A DNA stretch of 9,343 bases, taken from NCBI GenBank assembly GCA_016793685.1, contig JAEULX010000175.1, forward strand, positions 1 through 9,343, given 5' to 3'. Source of the DNA: Bradyrhizobiaceae bacterium. Lineage in GTDB: Bacteria > Pseudomonadota > Alphaproteobacteria > Rhizobiales > Xanthobacteraceae. Within the stretch, counting starts at the first letter, position 1. Each line of letters opens with the position of its first letter. The translations under genes were made by a program, and so were the position numbers. This document shows, piece after piece, positions 1 to 6,307 of this stretch. The notes under the pieces were generated by a model, which was given only the letters and a program-made list of their open reading frames with translations, was not told where the DNA came from and ran no database searches.

Positions 1-20
1 GGTACGGAGTCGCCATCACC

Positions 21-83
21 GCATCGTCTGCGAACCGGTTCCGCCCCTGGATCCGTCCGAGGGCATGCTTCGCCGGACAATGC
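21..83. repeat. Palindromic repeat, copy 1 (degenerate)
   Basis: First and most diverged of three related elements downstream of greA. The right outer arm TTCGCCGGACAATGC (69-83) is identical to those of the other copies. The left arm (21-34) has lost three bases relative to copy 3 and has a C for a T. The inner hairpin is imperfect: CCCCTGGA facing TCCGAGGG, with 6 of 8 positions complementary. A 15-nt spacer (84-98) separates it from copy 2. Bases 1-20 to its left show nothing recognisable. Confidence 0.8.
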
Positions 84-98
84 TTGCTTTCAGGGATC

Positions 99-165
99 GC
101 ATGTCTGCGGCGAACCGGTTCCCACCCCCGGACCACGTCCGAGGGCATGCTTCGCCGGACAATGC
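99..165. repeat. Palindromic repeat, copy 2 (with inner hairpin)
   Basis: Full-length copy. The outer arms are GCATGTCTGCGGCGAA (99-114) and TTCGCCGGACAATGC (151-165), complementary apart from small bulges. Between them lies the palindrome-containing AACCGGTT, then an inner hairpin with arms CCCCCGGAC (125-133) and GTCCGAGGG (137-145) and a 3-nt loop. The structure is therefore a hairpin within a hairpin. The spacer 166-180 matches the spacer after copy 1 except at one base, so the repeat unit is about 82 bp. It resembles REP/BIME-type extragenic palindromes, but no family can be assigned without a search. Confidence 0.85.
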
Positions 166-180
166 TTGCTTTCAGTGATC

Positions 181-223
181 GCATTGTCTGCGGCGAACCG
201 GTTCCCGCTTCGCCGGACAATGC
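181..223. repeat. Palindromic repeat, copy 3 (lacks inner hairpin), abutting the greA stop
   Basis: Short copy with the best outer stem: GCATTGTCTGCGGCGAA (181-197) faces TTCGCCGGACAATGC (209-223). This gives 8 plus 7 paired bases with a 2-nt bulge and an 11-nt loop. Compared with copy 2 it lacks exactly the 25-nt inner-hairpin module. The right arm ends one base from the greA stop codon (225-227), so in the greA transcript the stem forms immediately after translation ends. It could protect the mRNA 3' end or aid termination, though no T-tract follows it. Confidence 0.85.
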
Positions 224-224
224 T

Positions 225-698
225 CTAGCGCCACTCGACCTTGAGAACCTCGTAGGCCTTGGCCCCGCCGGGGGTGACGACCTCGACCTGGGCGCCCTTC
301 TTCTTGCCGACAAGCGCGCGGGCGAGCGGCGAGGTGATCGAGATCTTGCCCGCCCTGGCGTCCGCCTCGGGCTCGCCGACCAGCTGCCACACGGTCTTCT
401 TTTCGGTGTCCTCGTCAATCAGGGTAACAGTCGCGCCGAACTTGATGGTCTCGCCGGACAGCTTGGATACGTCGATGATCTCCGCGCGCGCGAGCTTGTC
501 CTCGAGCTCGGCGATGCGCCCTTCATTGAGCGACTGCGCCTCCTTGGCGGCATGATATTCGGCGTTCTCCGAAAGGTCGCCGTGCGAACGCGCCTCCGTG
601 ATCTGCTGGATGATTCGCGGCCGTTCGACCTGCTGGCAGTGCTTCAGCTCCTGCTCGAGCGCGGCGTAGCCGGCGGCCGTCATCGGTATTTTGTCCAT
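225..698 (-). CDS. greA: Transcription elongation factor GreA
   Basis: GreA binds in the secondary channel of RNA polymerase and stimulates cleavage of the backtracked transcript, rescuing stalled complexes. The 157-residue product has the usual GreA length. An N-terminal coiled-coil hairpin (about residues 10-75) contains the tip motif HGDLSENAEY, with acidic D41 and E44 at the positions they hold in E. coli GreA. A C-terminal FKBP-like domain follows (about 80-157). The start at MDKIP was chosen because a strong Shine-Dalgarno lies just upstream and the family aligns from there; the frame stays open further upstream to a GTG, without family similarity. It follows carB by 104 bp on the same strand, so the two are probably co-transcribed. 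A TAATAT (718-723) could be a -10 element, but I see no matching -35. The stop is TAG, followed at once by a palindromic repeat. Confidence 0.97.
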   Translation of the reverse strand: MDKIPMTAAGYAALEQELKHCQQVERPRIIQQITEARSHGDLSENAEYHAAKEAQSLNEGRIAELEDKLARAEIIDVSKLSGETIKFGATVTLIDEDTEKKTVWQLVGEPEADARAGKISITSPLARALVGKKKGAQVEVVTPGGAKAYEVLKVEWR

Positions 699-701
699 CG
701 G

Positions 702-708
702 TTCCTCC
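702..708 (-). promoter_or_regulatory. greA ribosome-binding site
   Basis: GGAGGAA on the minus strand, with five bases between GGAGG and the ATG at 698. It settles the start of greA at residue MDKIP rather than at the upstream in-frame GTG. Confidence 0.85.
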
Positions 709-802
709 GGCAGAAAAATATTAGATCGCGAGCCGGCGGATGCCCGGCGCGCAACCGTCACGGCGATTTCGTCCGTGCCCTCGTTCTCGGCGCGCCCTTG
801 CT

Positions 803-3800
803 TCAGGTGCGGCCGGCGAAATAGCTCTGTAGCGCGCGGACCTCGAGGTCGCCCCCGAGATAGGCTTTGATGCCCAGGGCCGCCGCCACGGCTCCGGAAA
901 GAGTGGTGTAGTACGGAACTTTATGCAAGAGGGCGGCGCGCCTGAGCGAGCCTGAATCGGCCAGCGCCTGAACGCCTTCGGTCGGATTGAAAACGAGCTG
1001 CACGCCCCCGTTCTTGATGGCGTCGACGATGTGCGGCCGTCCTTCCAGGACTTTGTTGACCTTCTGCGTGGGCACGCCGTTCGCTTCGAGAAAGCGCTGC
1101 GTCCCCGAGGTCGCGATCACCTTGAATCCGAGCTGCGCGAGCAGTTTGACGGCCTCGAGAATGCGCGACTTATCCACATCCCGCACCGACACGAACACGG
1201 TTCCGGCGCGCGGCAGGCGCGCGCCGCCCCCGATCTGGCTCTTGGCGAAGGCGATCTCGAAGCTGCTGTCGATGCCCATCACCTCGCCGGTCGACCGCAT
1301 CTCCGGACCCAGTATCGTGTCGACGCCGGGGAAGCGCGCGAACGGGAACACCGCCTCCTTGACCCCGACATGGTTGAACTGCGGAGGAGCAAGCGCCAAG
1401 CTTGCGAGGCTTTCGCCGGCCATGATCCGCGCGGCGATCTTCGCCACCGGCAGCCCGATCACCTTGGCGACGAAGGGCACCGTGCGCGAGGCGCGCGGAT
1501 TGACCTCGAGCACATAGATATCCCCGTCCTTGATCGCGTACTGCACGTTCATCAGGCCCCGCACCTGGAGCGCGAGCGCGAGCGCCTCGGTCTGCCGGGT
1601 CAGTTCGGCGAGCAGTTCCGCGGGCAGAGAGTGCGGCGGCAGCGCGCAGGCCGAGTCGCCGGAGTGAACGCCGGCCTCCTCGATGTGCTGCATGATGCCG
1701 GCGACATAGGTGCGCTTGCCGTCGGCGATGCAGTCGACATCCACCTCGATCGCGTCGGACAGATAGCGATCGATCAGGAGCGGGCGCTTGTCGGAGACCG
1801 CCAGTTCCGACGGCCGGCCGAGATCGCCGACGAGGCGCGCGAGGTAGCGATCGAGATGGGCGCCGTCATTGACGATCTCCATCGCCCGGCCGCCCAGCAC
1901 GTAGGAAGGCCGGATCAGGATCGGGTAGCCGATGCTGTCGGCGATCGCACGCGCCTTTTTCGGAGTCTTGGCGATCCCGCTCAGCGGCTGGCGCAGCTTC
2001 AGCCGGTCGAGCAGCCGCTTGAAGCGGTCGCGATCCTCGGCGAGGTCGATCTTGTCGGGCGAGGTGCCGAGGATCGGGACTTTCGCCTGCTCCAACGGCT
2101 CGGCGAGCTTGAGCGGGGTCTGCCCGCCGAACTGCACGATGACCCCGTGCAGCACGCCGTTGCGCCGCTCGTTGTCGATGATTTCCAGCACGTCCTCCGC
2201 CGTCAGCGGCTCGAAATAAAGCCGGTCGGACGTGTCGTAGTCGGTCGAGACCGTTTCCGGATTGCAGTTGACCATGATGGTCTCGTATCCGGACTCGCGC
2301 AGCGCGAAGGAGGCGTGGCAGCAGCAATAATCGAACTCGATTCCCTGCCCGATCCGGTTCGGGCCGCCGCCGAGAATGACGACCTTGGTGCGGTCGCTGG
2401 GCGCCGCCTCGTCGGCGAACGCACCCGCAAAGGCGGGCTCGTAGGTCGAGTACATGTAGGCGGTGGGGGAAGCGAATTCCGCGGCGCAGGTGTCGATGCG
2501 CTTGAACACCGGCCGGACCCCGAGCTGGTGCCGGCGGCCCGTCACGTCGTCCGGACTCATGCCGGTCAGCGTCGCAAGGCGCGCGTCGGAGAAGCCCATG
2601 GATTTGAGGCTGCGCAGCGCCCCCGGCGATTCCGGCAGGCCCTTGGTCCTGATCTCGGCTTCCGTATCGACGATGCCGCGGATCTGCTCGAGGAACCAGG
2701 GATCGATCTTGCAGGAGCGATGGATCTCCTCGTCGGACGCGCCGAGGCGCATCGCCTGGGCGACGGCGAGGATCCGGTCCGGCGTGGGCCGGCCGAGCGC
2801 GGCGCGGATCGCGTTCTTGTCGTCGCCCTCGCCGATGCCCTCGATCGCGACTTCGTCGAGACCGGTCAGCCCGGTTTCCAGCGAGCGCAGCGCCTTCTGC
2901 AGCGACTCCTGGAAGGTCCGGCCGATCGCCATCGCCTCGCCGACCGATTTCATCGACGTGGTGAGGACGGGCTCGGCGCCGGGAAACTTCTCGAAGGCGA
3001 AACGCGGCACCTTGGTGACGATATAGTCGATGGTGGGCTCGAACGAGGCCGGCGTCGCCCCCCCGGTGATGTCGTTGGCGATCTCGTCGAGCGTGTAGCC
3101 GACCGCGAGCCGCGCTGCGACCTTGGCGATGGGAAAGCCGGTGGCCTTCGAGGCGAGCGCCGAGGAGCGCGAGACGCGCGGGTTCATCTCGATGATGACG
3201 AGGCGCCCGTCCGCCGGATTGACGGCGAACTGCACATTGGAGCCGCCGGTCTCGACGCCGATCTCGCGCAGCACCGCGATCGAGGCGTCGCGCATCATCT
3301 GGTATTCTTTGTCGGTCAGCGTGAGCGCCGGGGCGATCGTGATCGAGTCCCCGGTATGGACGCCCATGGGATCAAGATTCTCGATCGAGCAGACGATGAT
3401 GCAGTTGTCGTTCTTGTCGCGAACGACCTCCATCTCGAACTCTTTCCACCCGAGCACGCTTTCCTCGATCAGCACCTCGGTGGTGGGAGACGCGTCGAGC
3501 CCGCGCTCGATGATGGCGATGAACTCCGCCTTGTTGTAGGCCACCCCGCCGCCGGTCCCGGCGAGCGTGAACGAGGGGCGGATGATCGCCGGCAACCCGA
3601 TCTCTTCCAGCGCTTCGAGCGCCTCGACCAGCCCCATGGCGATGTAGCGCCGCTTGCGGTCGCCCTCGCCCGCCGCCCAGGCCGCATCGAAGGCGTCGAG
3701 CGCCTGCTGTTCCTCTTCCGGCGGCAGGCCCAAGAGCTTGATTTTCTCGATCTCGGCCGTGCGCTGAACACGGTCGGACTTCTTGAGGTCGGAGGCGTTG

Positions 3801-4246
3801 GCAAGACAGGATTTCGGCGTCTCGAGGCCGATCTTCTTCATCGCCTCGCGGAACAGTTCGCGGTCCTCAGCCTTGTCGATCGCCTCGGCAGTCGCCCCGA
3901 TCATCTTGACGCCGAAGCGGTCGAGCACGCCCATCCGGCGCAGCGACAGCGCCGTGTTGAGCGCGGTCTGGCCCCCCATGGTGGGGAGCAGGGCGTCCGG
4001 CCGCTCCTTCTCGATGATCTTGGCGACGATCTCCGGCGTGATCGGCTCGACATAGGTCGCGTCCGCCATCTCCGGATCGGTCATGATGGTCGCCGGATTG
4101 GAATTGACCAGGATGATCCGGTAGCCCTCAGCCTTGAGGGCCTTGACCGCCTGGGTTCCGGAATAGTCGAATTCGCAGGCCTGCCCGATGACGATGGGCC
4201 CCGCGCCGATGATCAGGATCGAGGAAATGTCGGTGCGTTTAGGCAT
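803..4246 (-). CDS. carB: Carbamoyl-phosphate synthase large subunit
   Basis: With the glutaminase subunit CarA (not in this window), CarB makes carbamoyl phosphate from bicarbonate, ammonia from glutamine and two ATP, for pyrimidine and arginine synthesis. The 1147 residues hold two homologous ATP-grasp halves. The first begins with ILIIGAGPIVIGQACEFDYS (10-29) and has IIRPSFTLAGTGGG (221-234) and EMNPRVSRSSALASKATG (353-370). The second begins with VVILGGGPNRIGQGIEFDY (622-640) and has LIRPSYVLGGRAME and LEVNPRASRTVPFVAKV. An oligomerisation region lies between them. The MGS-like allosteric domain is at about 1010-1147 (TSGTQRFLEANG at 1046-1057). E. coli CarB is 1073 residues; most of the excess is an insertion at about 152-205 in the first half. 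The gene is intact, with ATG start and TGA stop. Only a weak GGGAA precedes the start, and a terminator-like hairpin lies 21 nt upstream. Confidence 0.98.
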   Translation of the reverse strand: MPKRTDISSILIIGAGPIVIGQACEFDYSGTQAVKALKAEGYRIILVNSNPATIMTDPEMADATYVEPITPEIVAKIIEKERPDALLPTMGGQTALNTALSLRRMGVLDRFGVKMIGATAEAIDKAEDRELFREAMKKIGLETPKSCLANASDLKKSDRVQRTAEIEKIKLLGLPPEEEQQALDAFDAAWAAGEGDRKRRYIAMGLVEALEALEEIGLPAIIRPSFTLAGTGGGVAYNKAEFIAIIERGLDASPTTEVLIEESVLGWKEFEMEVVRDKNDNCIIVCSIENLDPMGVHTGDSITIAPALTLTDKEYQMMRDASIAVLREIGVETGGSNVQFAVNPADGRLVIIEMNPRVSRSSALASKATGFPIAKVAARLAVGYTLDEIANDITGGATPASFEPTIDYIVTKVPRFAFEKFPGAEPVLTTSMKSVGEAMAIGRTFQESLQKALRSLETGLTGLDEVAIEGIGEGDDKNAIRAALGRPTPDRILAVAQAMRLGASDEEIHRSCKIDPWFLEQIRGIVDTEAEIRTKGLPESPGALRSLKSMGFSDARLATLTGMSPDDVTGRRHQLGVRPVFKRIDTCAAEFASPTAYMYSTYEPAFAGAFADEAAPSDRTKVVILGGGPNRIGQGIEFDYCCCHASFALRESGYETIMVNCNPETVSTDYDTSDRLYFEPLTAEDVLEIIDNERRNGVLHGVIVQFGGQTPLKLAEPLEQAKVPILGTSPDKIDLAEDRDRFKRLLDRLKLRQPLSGIAKTPKKARAIADSIGYPILIRPSYVLGGRAMEIVNDGAHLDRYLARLVGDLGRPSELAVSDKRPLLIDRYLSDAIEVDVDCIADGKRTYVAGIMQHIEEAGVHSGDSACALPPHSLPAELLAELTRQTEALALALQVRGLMNVQYAIKDGDIYVLEVNPRASRTVPFVAKVIGLPVAKIAARIMAGESLASLALAPPQFNHVGVKEAVFPFARFPGVDTILGPEMRSTGEVMGIDSSFEIAFAKSQIGGGARLPRAGTVFVSVRDVDKSRILEAVKLLAQLGFKVIATSGTQRFLEANGVPTQKVNKVLEGRPHIVDAIKNGGVQLVFNPTEGVQALADSGSLRRAALLHKVPYYTTLSGAVAAALGIKAYLGGDLEVRALQSYFAGRT

Positions 4247-4267
4247 TCAGTTCCCGAAATCGGGCAT

Positions 4268-4295
4268 AAAAAAAGGCGTCGTACACGCGCCGCCT
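4268..4295 (-). terminator. Intrinsic terminator or attenuator just upstream of carB
   Basis: In the minus-strand transcript, AGGCG and CGCCU pair; inside them come a G-A mismatch, two further GC pairs and a 6-nt loop. The 3' arm runs directly into a U-tract (seven T in all, plus A-run 4268-4274). The hairpin ends 21 nt before the carB ATG. A carB promoter can hardly fit in that gap, so the hairpin either ends the yacG-side transcript or lies inside the carB leader as an attenuator. The whole gap between yacG and carB (4247-4470) shows no tRNA and no convincing promoter. Confidence 0.6.
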
Positions 4296-4460
4296 GTCAT
4301 CCGCATGCGCGCGCCCTAGGCCGGCGCGGCGAAGGGATGCTTAAACCAGAATGGCCGCTGAGGGAAGCCCGGCGGGCGGCCCGCTTCCATAGCAGCGGCC
4401 GGAACGAAGCGCCCTCCCCCATTCGTTTAAGTGGCCAATCGCGCGTGTTCCCGCCTCCTC

Positions 4461-4480
4461 TCACTCGGGCTCACTCGGGC
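4461..4480. repeat. Perfect 10-bp tandem duplication at the yacG stop codon
   Basis: TCACTCGGGC occurs twice in a row. The copy at 4471-4480 encodes the last residues and TGA stop of yacG; the copy at 4461-4470 lies just beyond it. It is a small tandem duplication that does not change the protein. Confidence 0.9.
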
Positions 4481-4689
4481 CCGTGCGGGGGAACCGCCTG
4501 TGTCGGCGCGCTCTCCACCTCGCCCTCCGCCTCGACGGCCGGCAGGGCATAGACCCCTGACAGCCACCGGTTGAGGTCGACGTCGGCGCAGCGCCGCGAA
4601 CAGAACGGCCGGAACTTATCCACAAGCGGCTTGGCGCAGATCGGACAAGCCCCGCGGCGGATCGGTTCCGACAGTTTGGACATGGCCAT
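4471..4689 (-). CDS. yacG: DNA gyrase inhibitor / zinc-binding protein YacG
   Basis: Small 72-residue protein of the YacG family. In E. coli YacG binds zinc and inhibits gyrase by contacting GyrB. The four zinc ligands are visible as C15-x2-C18 and C30-x3-C34 (motif CPICAKPLVDKFRPFCSRRC), followed by DVDLNRWLSG, typical of the family. The last ~25 residues are an acidic, proline-containing tail without recognisable structure. The start is the ATG at 4689; a second in-frame ATG two codons later is equally possible. Neither has a Shine-Dalgarno, and a small GCATGC hairpin occupies that position. The gene follows maf by 69 bp and is probably the last gene of an infA-maf-yacG unit. Confidence 0.93.
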   Translation of the reverse strand: MAMSKLSEPIRRGACPICAKPLVDKFRPFCSRRCADVDLNRWLSGVYALPAVEAEGEVESAPTQAVPPHGPE

Positions 4690-4696
4690 TATCTAG

Positions 4697-4711
4697 GCAT
4701 GCTGCGCATGC
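4697..4711. promoter_or_regulatory. GCATGC inverted repeat upstream of yacG
   Basis: GCATGC-TGC-GCATGC forms a perfect 6-bp hairpin with a 3-nt loop. It ends 7 nt before the yacG ATG (4689), where a Shine-Dalgarno would normally be, and no such sequence is present. It may be an RNA hairpin affecting yacG translation or a protein site; a role is inferred from position only. Confidence 0.35.
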
Positions 4712-4758
4712 TGCGCCAGACGCGCGAGGTCGGCGGGCGCAAAGGCGATACAGCCCTC

Positions 4759-5382
4759 TCAGACCGGGTTGAGCCAGCCGAAATGCACCGGATAGCCTTC
4801 GCCGGCGAGCATGGTCATGGTTTCGTAGAGCGGCAGGCCGACGACGCTCGAATACGAGCCGACGATCTTCACGATGAACGTGCCGGCGAGCCCCTGGGCG
4901 GCGTAGCCACCGGCCTTGCCGCGCCATTCGCCGGACGCGAGATAGGCTTCGATGTCCTCCGCCGACAACCGCTTGAAGCGCACCCGCGTCTCCACCAGCC
5001 GCTGGCGGAATCCCTCGTTCGGCGTCACCAGGCAGAGCGCGGTATAGACGCGATGATTGCGCCCGGAGAGCAGGCGCAGGCATTGAGCCGCCTCGTCCAT
5101 CAATTCCGCCTTGGGCAGAATGCGGCGGCCGACCGCGACCACCGTATCGGCGGCGAGGATATAGGCGCCCTGAAGCTCGGCGTCCGCGCGCGCGGCGGCG
5201 AGCACGACTTCCGCCTTGGCGCGGGCGAGCCGGTTGGCGCAAGCGCGCGGCAGCTCCCCGCGTTTCGGCATTTCGTCGATGTCGGCCGGGCGCAATGCGT
5301 CCGGCTCGATTCCCGCCTGGTTGATGAGCGTGAGGCGTCGGGGCGAACCCGAAGCGAGCACGAATTTTGGCCGGCCGATCAT
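4759..5382 (-). CDS. maf: Maf family nucleotide pyrophosphatase (YhdE-like)
   Basis: Maf proteins hydrolyse nucleoside triphosphates to the monophosphate and pyrophosphate; the YhdE subgroup acts on dTTP, UTP and modified pyrimidine nucleotides. In Bacillus, Maf also inhibits septum formation. The 207-residue product has the family motifs in order: LASGSPRR (9-16) near the N-terminus, AADTVV with the catalytic-region aspartate, LSGRNHRVYTA, GEWRGKAGGYAAQG and GSYSSVVGLPLYET. The GKAGGY and GSYSxVVGLPL motifs favour the YhdE (dTTP/UTP) subgroup over the YceF (7-methyl-GTP) subgroup. The ATG gives the expected N-terminus MIGRPKFVLASGSPRR, although no good Shine-Dalgarno precedes it. It lies 73 bp after infA and 69 bp before yacG on the same strand. 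Confidence 0.96.
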   Translation of the reverse strand: MIGRPKFVLASGSPRRLTLINQAGIEPDALRPADIDEMPKRGELPRACANRLARAKAEVVLAAARADAELQGAYILAADTVVAVGRRILPKAELMDEAAQCLRLLSGRNHRVYTALCLVTPNEGFRQRLVETRVRFKRLSAEDIEAYLASGEWRGKAGGYAAQGLAGTFIVKIVGSYSSVVGLPLYETMTMLAGEGYPVHFGWLNPV

Positions 5383-5455
5383 GAGAGGTCGCTCGCGCGA
5401 TTGACGTCCAGGAATGTCCTTGCAGTATTGCCGAAGCCGCAGCCGGCCGATCCGA

Positions 5456-5674
5456 TTACTTGAAGCGGTAGGTGATGCGGCCCTTGGTGAGATCGTAGGG
5501 GGTCATTTCGACAAGCACCTTGTCGCCGGCAAGCACGCGGATACGATTCTTGCGCATCCGTCCTGCCGTGTGGGCGATGATTTCGTGGCCGTTCTCGAGC
5601 TTGACTCGGAAAGTGGCGTTCGGGAGCAACTCTGTGACGACGCCGGGAAATTCCAGCAATTCTTCTTTCGCCAT
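5456..5674 (-). CDS. infA: Translation initiation factor IF-1
   Basis: IF-1 binds the A site of the 30S subunit during initiation and works with IF-2 and IF-3. The product is 72 residues, the usual bacterial length, and is one S1/OB fold: MAKEELLEFPGVVTELLPNA at the start, the conserved HTAGRMRKNRIRVLAGDKV in the middle, and VEMTPYDLTKGRITYRFK at the end. The start is the ATG at 5674, preceded by GGAAAG. An in-frame TTG six codons earlier is rejected because IF-1 begins with MAKEE. A promoter candidate lies 88 nt upstream, giving infA-maf-yacG its own transcription start, which suits a highly expressed translation factor. Confidence 0.98.
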   Translation of the reverse strand: MAKEELLEFPGVVTELLPNATFRVKLENGHEIIAHTAGRMRKNRIRVLAGDKVLVEMTPYDLTKGRITYRFK

Positions 5675-5761
5675 ACGCTTTCCATTGCTCAAGGCGGACC
5701 GGAAGGGTTGCCGACGGGCCTCTTGACCGCCGTGGGGCGTCCCCTTGAAGATTGGGCGCGG

Positions 5762-5790
5762 ACCCTACCGGAAACATTGCGCCACGACAA
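5762..5790 (-). promoter_or_regulatory. Candidate promoter for infA-maf-yacG
   Basis: On the minus strand TTGTCG (plus 5785-5790) and TAGGGT (plus 5762-5767) are separated by exactly 17 bp. This suits a sigma-70-type promoter with a good -35 and a mediocre -10. It lies in the 160-bp gap between the phosphatase gene and infA. Confidence 0.4.
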
Positions 5791-5834
5791 CGGCGAACCC
5801 TGGGCCTGCCGCCCGCCCATCGGCGAATATCTGC

Positions 5835-6302
5835 CTATTCATTGACGCCCGGACGCCATCCGAACCGCTTCTTGATTCGCGCCATCAGGAAATCGCGCAG
5901 CTCGCGATAACTGTCGAGCCGTTGTTCCCGCGAGCCTTCGGTCCCGGTCGGATCGGCGGTCGGCCAGTACTCGACGTCGACGGCGAGCGTGCGCGTCAGC
6001 TCGAGCGCCTTGTGGTGCGCCTCGGGCGAGAGCGTGATGATGAGATCGAAATTCAGCCCATCCAGATCTTCGAGTTCCTCGAAGGTGCGCGGCCGATGCT
6101 TGCTGAGATCGATGCCGATCTCGTCCATGACCGCGACCGCGAACGGATCCGCCTCGCCTTTGCGCGCGCCGGCCGAGCGCGAATAGCTCATCTGGCCGAA
6201 CAGCCGCCGGAACATCGCCGCCGCCATCGGCGAGCGCACCGCGTTTTGCGCGCAGGCAAAAAGCACCGCGTGGGGAGGCCCAGCGCGGGTCGGCGCGTCC
6301 AT
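5835..6302 (-). CDS. Low-molecular-weight protein tyrosine phosphatase family protein
   Basis: Cytoplasmic protein of 155 residues in the low-molecular-weight tyrosine phosphatase / thioredoxin-type arsenate reductase superfamily. The phosphate-binding loop is visible near the N-terminus as C17-AQNAV-R23-S24-P (CX5R[ST]). The general-acid DP motif appears late as D117-P118 in WPTADPTGTEG. The loop lacks the second cysteine of classical LMW-PTPs (CxxNxCRS), and I see no clear C-terminal cysteine pair of arsenate reductases; the only cysteine is C17. A phosphatase is therefore more likely than a reductase, but the substrate is unknown. The start is the ATG at 6302, only 5 nt after the UPF0262 stop, with GGAAGGG upstream; this suggests translational coupling. 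The frame stays open to 6500, but that stretch overlaps UPF0262 and lacks family similarity. Confidence 0.9.
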   Translation of the reverse strand: MDAPTRAGPPHAVLFACAQNAVRSPMAAAMFRRLFGQMSYSRSAGARKGEADPFAVAVMDEIGIDLSKHRPRTFEELEDLDGLNFDLIITLSPEAHHKALELTRTLAVDVEYWPTADPTGTEGSREQRLDSYRELRDFLMARIKKRFGWRPGVNE

Positions 6303-6307
6303 TCCGC

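Noticed and set aside
21..223. CRISPR array
   Set aside because: Three imperfect palindromic units with near-identical short spacers and no cas genes; unlike CRISPR, the segments between the repeats are not unique.
84..824. A plus-strand open frame opposite greA beginning in the repeat cluster
   Set aside because: Its start lies in the palindromic repeats and the rest is the antisense of greA; no protein family is recognisable.
1031..4552. A plus-strand open frame of 1173 codons opposite carB
   Set aside because: It mirrors carB, has Arg/Asp/Gly/Leu-rich low-complexity composition without any family motif, and is an expected by-product of GC-rich codon bias. carB itself is certain.
4247..4758. 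A tRNA gene near yacG, as I recall from related genomes
   Set aside because: No T-loop motif (GGTTCGA or its complement) and no cloverleaf arms are visible on either strand in the two gaps flanking yacG.
4616..5242. A minus-strand frame of 208 codons overlapping maf and yacG
   Set aside because: It is out of frame with both real genes, very rich in Arg, Gly and Ala, and has no motif.
5675..5692. An upstream in-frame TTG start for infA
   Set aside because: IF-1 proteins begin with MAKEE, and the ATG at 5674 has a purine-rich GGAAAG in front of it.
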